From: Candidatus Woesearchaeota archaeon
Lineage (GTDB): Archaea; Nanobdellota; Nanobdellia; Woesearchaeales; GW2011-AR4
DNA: 17,748 bases
Assembly (NCBI GenBank): GCA_018303645.1
Contig: JAGVXR010000003.1
Span: 1-17,748 of the forward strand
Reading direction: 5' to 3'
Part shown: in pieces, positions 13,531 through 17,748 of the stretch
Position numbering within the stretch: the stretch's first letter is position 1
Layout of the letters: every line of letters starts with the position of its first letter
Translations under genes and position numbers: made by a program
The notes under the pieces: generated by a model
Seen by the model: only the letters and a program-made list of their open reading frames with translations
Databases searched by the model: none
What the model was told of the DNA's origin: nothing

Positions 13531-14523
13531 ATGATTAACGTCGCAATCAACGGCTTCGGCAGGATTGGAAGGCTTGTTCTAAGGGCAGGGATAAAAGACA
13601 AAGCAATAAGCTGGGTTGCTGTCAATGATGTGACAGATGCAAAAACATTGGCGCATCTTTTTAAATATGATTCTGTGCACGGAAAATATGACGGAAAAGT
13701 TGAAAGCACTAACGATGCACTGATTATTGACGGCAAGAAAATAAAAGTCCTCTCGGTTCTGGAGCCTTCAAAGCTGCCGTGGAATGGCATGAAGATAGAT
13801 GTTGCTGTTGAAAGCACCGGCAAGTTTACAGACAGGGAAGGCGCTGAGCAGCACTTGAAGGCAGGCGCTAAAAAGGTTCTTATAAGCGCGCCTGCAAAAA
13901 ACCCCGACATTACGATTGTGATGGGCGTAAATGAGAAGATGTACGATAAAAGCAAGCACCATATTGTTTCAAATGCGTCGTGCACGACAAACTGCCTTGC
14001 CCCTGTTGTGAAAATACTTAATGACAATTTTGGCGTCAAAAAAGGATTTATGACAACAATCCACGCCTACACGGCAGACCAGAAGCTTGTTGATGCGCCT
14101 CATAAGGATTTGAGAAGGGCAAGGCACGCCGCTTTGTCAATCATCCCGACAACAACAGGCGCTGCAAAATCGGTTGCAGAGGTAATCCCAGAACTAAAAG
14201 GAAAACTTGATGGTTTGTCTTTTAGGGTGCCGGTTGCATCAGGCTCAATAACAGACTTTGTATGTGAGCTTGAAAAGAGCACAACAAAGGAAGAAATAAA
14301 CAAGATTTTCAAGGAAAATGCAGAAAAATTAAAGGGCATTTTGGAATACTCCAACGAACCTCTTGTTTCAGTCGACATCATAACAGACCCGAACTCTGCA
14401 ATCTTTGACTCTGAACTGACAAACGTAATTGGAGGCAATCTCGTCAAGGTTATTGCATGGTACGACAACGAGTGGGGCTTCAGCGAAAGGATGATTGATG
14501 TTATAAAGCTGATTGGGAAATAA
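13531..14523 (+). CDS. gap: Glyceraldehyde-3-phosphate dehydrogenase, class I (bacterial type)
   Basis: A 330-aa glycolytic enzyme oxidising glyceraldehyde-3-phosphate to 1,3-bisphosphoglycerate with NAD(P)+. Visible features are the Rossmann motif INGFGRIGR (6-14), D33 in VNDVTD (the residue that favours NAD+), the catalytic SNASCTTNCLAP with C151, the general base H178 in TTIHAYT, PHKDLRRAR (190-198), IIPTTTGAAK (204-213) and the closing WYDNEWGFSERM. This is the class I form shared with bacteria and eukaryotes; most cultured archaea use an unrelated-looking class II enzyme. It is therefore a likely ancient transfer, as in other DPANN genomes. With D33 and P190 both present I infer NAD+ preference. 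It has its own TATA box and is followed after 17 bp by a small gene. Confidence 0.96.
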   Translation: MINVAINGFGRIGRLVLRAGIKDKAISWVAVNDVTDAKTLAHLFKYDSVHGKYDGKVESTNDALIIDGKKIKVLSVLEPSKLPWNGMKIDVAVESTGKFTDREGAEQHLKAGAKKVLISAPAKNPDITIVMGVNEKMYDKSKHHIVSNASCTTNCLAPVVKILNDNFGVKKGFMTTIHAYTADQKLVDAPHKDLRRARHAALSIIPTTTGAAKSVAEVIPELKGKLDGLSFRVPVASGSITDFVCELEKSTTKEEINKIFKENAEKLKGILEYSNEPLVSVDIITDPNSAIFDSELTNVIGGNLVKVIAWYDNEWGFSERMIDVIKLIGK

Positions 14524-14540
14524 AATCATAGGTGATATAA

Positions 14541-14864
14541 GTGTTTGAAGAGCATAGGGTAATCAAGAAATTTAAGAATGATGTTAACGAACATATTGGT
14601 ATAATTGAAGACGAAGTTGCCAAGGACAATATTGAAGAAGCTAAACTCTGGTTAAATGAACTTTTGGTAATGAAAGATGCTTGGCAAAAAGAGTTTCGTT
14701 CTCCAGGGAGACTAATTATTCAAGACCAATGGACTAATCCAAAAATTGCAATAGATACAAACTCAACAAAACATCTTGCCAAATTAAGGCTCAATATTCT
14801 GGAAGAAGCCATTGCCAGAGTAAATGATCTGCTGAGTTCAAAATTGAGAAAGAAAGCTGCCTAA
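14541..14864 (+). CDS. Hypothetical small helical protein, 107 aa
   Basis: I do not recognise this protein. It looks all-helical and soluble: an acidic first helix pair (about 5-50, with IEEAKLWLNELLVMKDAWQ), a polar linker around 55-75 (GRLIIQDQWTNPKIAIDT), and a last helix (about 78-103) ending in the basic SKLRKKAA. The start is GTG 14541, supported by a Shine-Dalgarno AGGTGAT at 14530-14536, 4 nt upstream. It follows gap by 17 bp and is probably cotranscribed with it. Its length, the clean ribosome binding site and codon use like its neighbours argue that it is real. Confidence 0.75.
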   Translation: MFEEHRVIKKFKNDVNEHIGIIEDEVAKDNIEEAKLWLNELLVMKDAWQKEFRSPGRLIIQDQWTNPKIAIDTNSTKHLAKLRLNILEEAIARVNDLLSSKLRKKAA

Positions 14865-14873
14865 TATCACTAA

Positions 14874-14883
14874 GGTATAAATC
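14874..14883 (+). promoter_or_regulatory. TATA-like element for truD
   Basis: GGTATAAATC is centred about 32 bp before ATG 14910, which would give a leader of a few bases. The spacing is slightly longer than for the other promoters here. Confidence 0.45.
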
Positions 14884-14909
14884 AAAATCTCGCGGATTTC
14901 TCACAATTC

Positions 14910-15914
14910 ATGCATAAAATCAAACAGCTTCCAGAAGATTTCATAGTCAAGGAAGTTAGTGATATAAACAATAAAATCCAAAATAATGGGCAATACATAT
15001 ATTTCCTTCTCAAAAAAACAAACTACACGACAATCGATGCACTGCAAATCCTGTCAAACAGATTCAAGATCCCGTTGAAGAATTTCGGCTTTGCAGGCAA
15101 CAAGGACAAAAATGCTGTAACAGAGCAGAAAATTTCAATTTTCAGGGGAAGCAAAAGATTTGAAAAATACAAATTTAAAAATATTGAATTAAGGTATTTA
15201 GGCAATGGAAAAGAGCCGATTTCACTGGGTGATTTGGAAGGCAATGAATTTGAAATAACAATCAGGGATTTAAATGAAAAAGAAATAAAAAGAATTCAAT
15301 GCTTACAAAATAAAACTATTAAAATTCTCAATCTTTTTGGCCCTCAAAGATTCAGCAGAAACAACCATCTTGTTGGAAAAGCCATAATTAAGAGGAATTT
15401 TAAGAGGGCAGTTGAGCTGATTTTGGAGAATAACGGGTTTATTGAAGATAAAATTAAAGATTATCTGGCAAAAAATAAGAACAATTACGTCGAAGCAATC
15501 AGGCTGATTCCATTAAAGACAAGAAAGCTGTTCGTTCATTCCTACCAGTCATTTTTATTCAATAAGATTATTGAAGAATACTTAAAACACAGTAAAAACA
15601 GCCAAAAAAATATAAAAATCCCGCTGATTGGCTTTGATTTTGAACTGGATTCCGTGAAAAACGCCCCATTAAAAAATATGTTTAAAAGAGCAATAGAAAA
15701 AGAAAGGCTTAATCCAAGAGAATTTATAATAAGCCAGATGCCTGAGCTTACTTCCGAAGGAAGCTTTAGGGATTTGTTTTTTGAAATGAAAGATTTGAAA
15801 CTTTTGGAAATCAATGACGACGAATTAAACAGAAACAAAAAGAAAGTAAAAATAAGTTTTACCTTGCCAAAATCTTGTTATGCTACTGTTGCTGTGGAAT
15901 TTTTCTTTCAATAA
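14910..15914 (+). CDS. truD: tRNA pseudouridine synthase D (TruD)
   Basis: A 334-aa pseudouridine synthase; family members modify U13 of tRNA and in archaea sometimes U35. The N-terminus has the family opening KQLPEDFIVKEV (5-16). The catalytic loop is FGFAGNKDKNAVTEQ (59-73) with D66 as the nucleophile; relatives usually have AGTKDK, so Thr is replaced by Asn here. Other signatures are LFGPQRFS (142-149), the VHSYQSFLFN segment and the final PKSCYATVAVEFF. Archaeal TruD proteins are often about 400 aa, so this is a short version, closer to the bacterial length, with a reduced insertion (TRUD) domain. The 3' end overlaps the convergent adenylate kinase gene by 32 bp (15883-15914), so the two mRNAs are complementary there. 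Confidence 0.94.
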   Translation: MHKIKQLPEDFIVKEVSDINNKIQNNGQYIYFLLKKTNYTTIDALQILSNRFKIPLKNFGFAGNKDKNAVTEQKISIFRGSKRFEKYKFKNIELRYLGNGKEPISLGDLEGNEFEITIRDLNEKEIKRIQCLQNKTIKILNLFGPQRFSRNNHLVGKAIIKRNFKRAVELILENNGFIEDKIKDYLAKNKNNYVEAIRLIPLKTRKLFVHSYQSFLFNKIIEEYLKHSKNSQKNIKIPLIGFDFELDSVKNAPLKNMFKRAIEKERLNPREFIISQMPELTSEGSFRDLFFEMKDLKLLEINDDELNRNKKKVKISFTLPKSCYATVAVEFFFQ

Positions 15915-16536
15915 CCCCAGTCACGGAATTGAACACCTGTCTCGGCCTCGGAGAAGCATCAATGTCTGCAAGTATTTTTTTCTTTTTATAATAATCAACC
16001 AAAGGCGAGGTTTCTTCCTGATAAACCTGTATTCTTTTTTTCACTGTTTCAGGCTCATCATCCTTTCTGATTGAAAGGGCGCTGCCGCATTTATCGCAAA
16101 CGTCTTTCTTTTTTGGCTTCATTGTGATAATGTTATACAAGGCGCCGCATTTGCTGCAGTTCCTTCTTGCCGTCATCCGCTTTATAATTTCATCTTCAGA
16201 TGCAACCATGTTCAGGACAATATCGACCTTCTTCTTCAGCTTCCAGACGGCATTCTCAAGAAATTCAGCCTGGTCTGTTGTGCGGGGATAGCCATCAAGT
16301 ATAAAGCCGTTCCTGCAAATTTCCTGCTTTAAGGCTTTCTCAACCACTTTGTTAACAACCATGTCAGGCACAAGCAAGCCTTTTTCGACATATTGTATAA
16401 GCTCACTGTTGCCGCTGCTTATCTCGTTCCTGAAGATATCGCCTGTTGAGATGTGAGGAATATTGTATCTCTTGGAAAGCATGCTCGCCAAAGTTCCTTT
16501 TCCTACGCCAGGAGGCCCGAATATTACCAATTGCAT
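15883..16536 (-). CDS. adk: Adenylate kinase with zinc-binding LID
   Basis: A 217-aa nucleotide kinase catalysing ATP + AMP = 2 ADP in the cytoplasm. Seen: the P-loop GPPGVGKGT (7-15), the AMP-binding HISTGDIFR (28-36), DGYPRT (81-86), and the long LID with four cysteines C127, C130, C147 and C150 that should bind zinc as in Gram-positive enzymes. The terminal DDEPETVKKRI (159-169) is the usual LID end. This is the bacterial/eukaryotic Adk family, not the trimeric archaeal AdkA. I place the start at ATG 16536; the in-frame TTG at 16545 would add three residues. It begins 1 bp after the stop of the upstream 157-aa gene, so translation is probably coupled. The 3' end overlaps truD by 32 bp. Confidence 0.95.
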   Translation of the reverse strand: MQLVIFGPPGVGKGTLASMLSKRYNIPHISTGDIFRNEISSGNSELIQYVEKGLLVPDMVVNKVVEKALKQEICRNGFILDGYPRTTDQAEFLENAVWKLKKKVDIVLNMVASEDEIIKRMTARRNCSKCGALYNIITMKPKKKDVCDKCGSALSIRKDDEPETVKKRIQVYQEETSPLVDYYKKKKILADIDASPRPRQVFNSVTGVIERKIPQQQ

Positions 16537-16537
16537 T

Positions 16538-17011
16538 TTATCCAAGATATCCCAAGTCTTCTTTTATATCCGCTTCCTCTGTTTTCCATGAAGCTCTCAT
16601 CTTTTTCACAAATCTCAGCAATTCCTGCTTAAGGGATTTCCACTCATTGAACAGGCTGCTTATAAAATCCGCTTCCTCTTTCTCATTATGCACCAAGGAA
16701 GCCTCTATGGACTGCCTGTTAAAATTCATCAATTTTGCATACAGCCCGTACATCTGCTTTTTTTCATCTTCATCAAAATATCGGGTTTCGTGCATTGCGT
16801 ACAAATTGCCCGTGTCGGGCTGGAGAAGCTCTTCAAGCATTGTAGAGTAAAAATCCAGCCTTTCAGAAATTCTCCTGACTATGGCCATAAGCAGGAAATT
16901 TGTCTCTTCCAGATCGGTTATCTCAAACTCGCTGTCCATTTCTCTGAACTCTGGAAGCTTGTGCTTCTTTTGAAGCTCGTTGTATTGCTTTTCTGTTTCT
17001 TTGGTTGGCAT
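16538..17011 (-). CDS. Hypothetical acidic helical protein in operon with adk
   Basis: I do not recognise this 157-aa soluble protein. It is strongly acidic and almost all helix. A polar N-terminus (about 1-35) is followed by NFLLMAIVRRISERLDFYSTMLEELLQPDT, a middle part with DEDEKKQMYGLYAKLMNF, and a final long helix (about 105-145) rich in Lys/Glu. A few-helix bundle is likely. It starts at ATG 17011, with TATA-like candidates at 17028-17037 and 17039-17047 (minus strand). It lies directly upstream of adk with a 1-bp gap, so the pair should be one transcript. A function in nucleotide metabolism is only suggested by that position. Confidence 0.8.
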   Translation of the reverse strand: MPTKETEKQYNELQKKHKLPEFREMDSEFEITDLEETNFLLMAIVRRISERLDFYSTMLEELLQPDTGNLYAMHETRYFDEDEKKQMYGLYAKLMNFNRQSIEASLVHNEKEEADFISSLFNEWKSLKQELLRFVKKMRASWKTEEADIKEDLGYLG

Positions 17012-17078
17012 TTTTGGAGTTGGTTTAGTATTTTATGGTTATATTTATGTGTTTTGAATTGTTGTGTTGGACTATAGT

Positions 17079-17158
17079 AAAGGCAACAAATAATTGAGCA
17101 TAATTATTGCCTTTGCTTATTACGAACGGACAACTATTGCTCAATATTTTTTGTCCGT
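17079..17158. other. Two hairpins with complementary loops; nested inverted repeat
   Basis: Hairpin 1: AAAGGCA (17079-17085) pairs with TGCCTTT (17108-17114), and ATAATT (17090-17095) with AATTAT (17102-17107). Hairpin 2: ACGGACAA (17126-17133) pairs with TTGTCCGT (17151-17158), a perfect 8 bp. ATTGAGCA across loop 1 (17093-17100) is the exact reverse complement of TGCTCAAT in loop 2 (17138-17145). The complementarity extends imperfectly so that 17082-17100 and 17138-17157 form a roughly 20-bp inverted repeat. No gene covers it. Confidence 0.5.
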
Positions 17159-17217
17159 GAGTATAGGAGCTTAGTTTAACAATGCTAAAAAATCCAGTTT
17201 TTTCTCTTTGCTTTAAT

Positions 17218-17251
17218 TTCCAAAAATGGAATAATTTTTCCAAAAATGGAA
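17218..17251 (+). promoter_or_regulatory. Doubled palindromic operator TTCCAAAAATGGAA
   Basis: The 14-mer TTCCAAAAATGGAA, with dyad arms TTCCA and TGGAA, occurs exactly at 17218-17231 and 17238-17251, 20 bp apart (about two helical turns). The second copy touches the TATA box of the winged-helix gene. It is a convincing binding site for a dimeric regulator, most simply the product of the gene it precedes. Confidence 0.75.
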
Positions 17252-17252
17252 A

Positions 17253-17262
17253 TATTTAAATA
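17253..17262 (+). promoter_or_regulatory. TATA box for the winged-helix regulator operon
   Basis: TATTTAAATA is centred about 30 bp before ATG 17287. The adjoining upstream palindrome lies where TFB would contact the BRE, so bound regulator would compete with, or recruit, the initiation machinery. Confidence 0.6.
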
Positions 17263-17286
17263 CTTTCGAGTTGAATAACCAGAATT

Positions 17287-17553
17287 ATGAGCTTGATTAG
17301 GCATCTAATAGACAGAAAGACGCTGAAAATTCTAGATTTACTATTGGAAAACAAAGAGAAATACTTCCATCTTAGCGAGATTTCACAGTCAAGCAAAGTG
17401 CCTGCAGGCTCCACCTTCAGGATTGTCAATCAGCTAGTTTCTCTTGGGATTGTTGACGTTACAATGCTGGGCAAGATGAAGATTTACAGGATATCACCAA
17501 AGGATGAAGTCAAAGAACTTGATGTTTCAATTGAAGAGAAGAAGGAAAAATGA
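17287..17553 (+). CDS. Winged-helix DNA-binding transcriptional regulator
   Basis: An 88-aa single-domain winged helix-turn-helix protein. Helix 1 is about 3-20 (LIRHLIDRKTLKILDLLL). The helix-turn-helix is HLSEISQSSKVPAGSTFRIVNQLVSLG (28-54), with recognition helix STFRIVNQLVSLG, and the beta wing is IVDVTMLGKMKIYRIS (55-70). An acidic-basic tail (KDEVKELDVSIEEKKEK) closes it. No effector-binding domain is visible, so the signal is unknown; the protein probably acts as a dimer on paired palindromes like those at 17218-17251. Its last codons overlap the start of the secreted-protein gene by 4 bp (ATGA), so regulator and target are cotranslated. Autoregulation plus control of the downstream surface protein is the simplest reading. 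Confidence 0.87.
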   Translation: MSLIRHLIDRKTLKILDLLLENKEKYFHLSEISQSSKVPAGSTFRIVNQLVSLGIVDVTMLGKMKIYRISPKDEVKELDVSIEEKKEK

Positions 17554-17748
17554 AACTCAACAATAATATAACAAATAGTATGCTGATTGCATTAGCTTTA
17601 TTCCTGCTGCTCTCAACAGTCACTTTTGCAATCCCGAACTCAATTACTTTGCAGGGCAAGCTGACAAATGCAAATGGAGTATCCCAAGTCGGAACATTCA
17701 ACTTCACTTTCAGGATTTATGACTCATACACAAATGGCAATGTCTTGT
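17550..17748 (+). CDS. Secreted or surface protein, N-terminal fragment (runs off the window)
   Basis: Only the first 66 residues are in the window. ATG 17550 overlaps the regulator's TGA (ATGA) and has a GAAGGA Shine-Dalgarno 3 nt upstream (17541-17546). The protein begins with a Sec-type signal peptide: Lys2, then the hydrophobic core MLIALALFLLLSTVTFA (about 11-27), with likely cleavage after TFA. The mature part starts IPNSITLQGKLTNANG, then SQVGTFNFTFRIYDSYTNGN, a beta-strand pattern with alternating Phe/Thr seen at the start of large repetitive surface proteins in DPANN archaea. I infer a cell-surface or adhesin-like protein; its real size and domains lie outside. Coding with the upstream regulator suggests conditional surface expression. 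Confidence 0.8.
   Translation, partial: MKLNNNITNSMLIALALFLLLSTVTFAIPNSITLQGKLTNANGVSQVGTFNFTFRIYDSYTNGNVL

Noticed and set aside
13308..14039. 243-aa minus-strand frame opposite polX and gap
   Set aside because: It spans two well-supported genes and an intergenic promoter on the other strand; the translation has no recognisable family.

Overview
The window looks like a piece of an archaeal chromosome, most likely from a small-genome DPANN lineage of the Woesearchaeota/Pacearchaeota kind. The lineage is inferred. What can be seen is an archaeal transcription factor E (TFE), a DtdA-type D-aminoacyl-tRNA deacylase, an archaeal-style Elp3, very tight gene packing, and archaeal TATA boxes about 22-32 bp upstream of most starts, often inside the end of the preceding gene. 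Most transcripts therefore appear leaderless. A few genes (vapC-like, the CxxC protein, the 107-aa gene, the secreted protein) have a purine-rich Shine-Dalgarno sequence instead. No rRNA, tRNA, CRISPR array or insertion sequence was found.

Layout. 1-1029: a helical protein of unknown function. 1053-1753 (-): a ribbon-helix-helix/PIN toxin-antitoxin pair. 1780-2625 (-): dtdA. 2626-2759: a divergent AT-rich regulatory region with repeated AAATAAGTAT motifs. 2760-2939: a 59-aa AbrB-like protein. 2970-3035: a GC-richer hairpin element. 3086-6055: a small Cys-pair protein followed by a Ca2+-type P-type ATPase. 6081-9003: elp3 and an NSUN-type m5C methyltransferase. 9029-9451: an unknown protein. 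9460-9996 (-): tfe. 10078-10363: a gene-free region with several inverted and direct repeats. 10364-11716: a Nudix hydrolase and carbamate kinase. 11776-13491: PolX with PHP domain. 13531-14523: bacterial-type GAPDH. 14541-14864: unknown. 14910-15914: truD. 15883-17011 (-): a 157-aa protein and a zinc-LID adenylate kinase. 17079-17158: an elaborate inverted-repeat structure. 17218-17251: a doubled palindromic operator. 17287-17748: a winged-helix regulator overlapping the start of a secreted protein that runs off the window.

How the genes fit together. Translation quality and RNA modification dominate: DtdA, Elp3, the m5C methyltransferase and TruD. Core energy and nucleotide genes (GAPDH, carbamate kinase, adenylate kinase) fit a fermentative, substrate-level lifestyle. 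PolX/PHP is a repair enzyme, and the P-type ATPase handles divalent cations. The most interesting parts are non-coding or regulatory: the operator pair controlling a regulator-plus-surface-protein operon, the switch-like repeats at 17.1 kb and 10.1 kb, repeated operators in front of the TA module and the AbrB-like gene, and a possible insertion footprint around the TA module.
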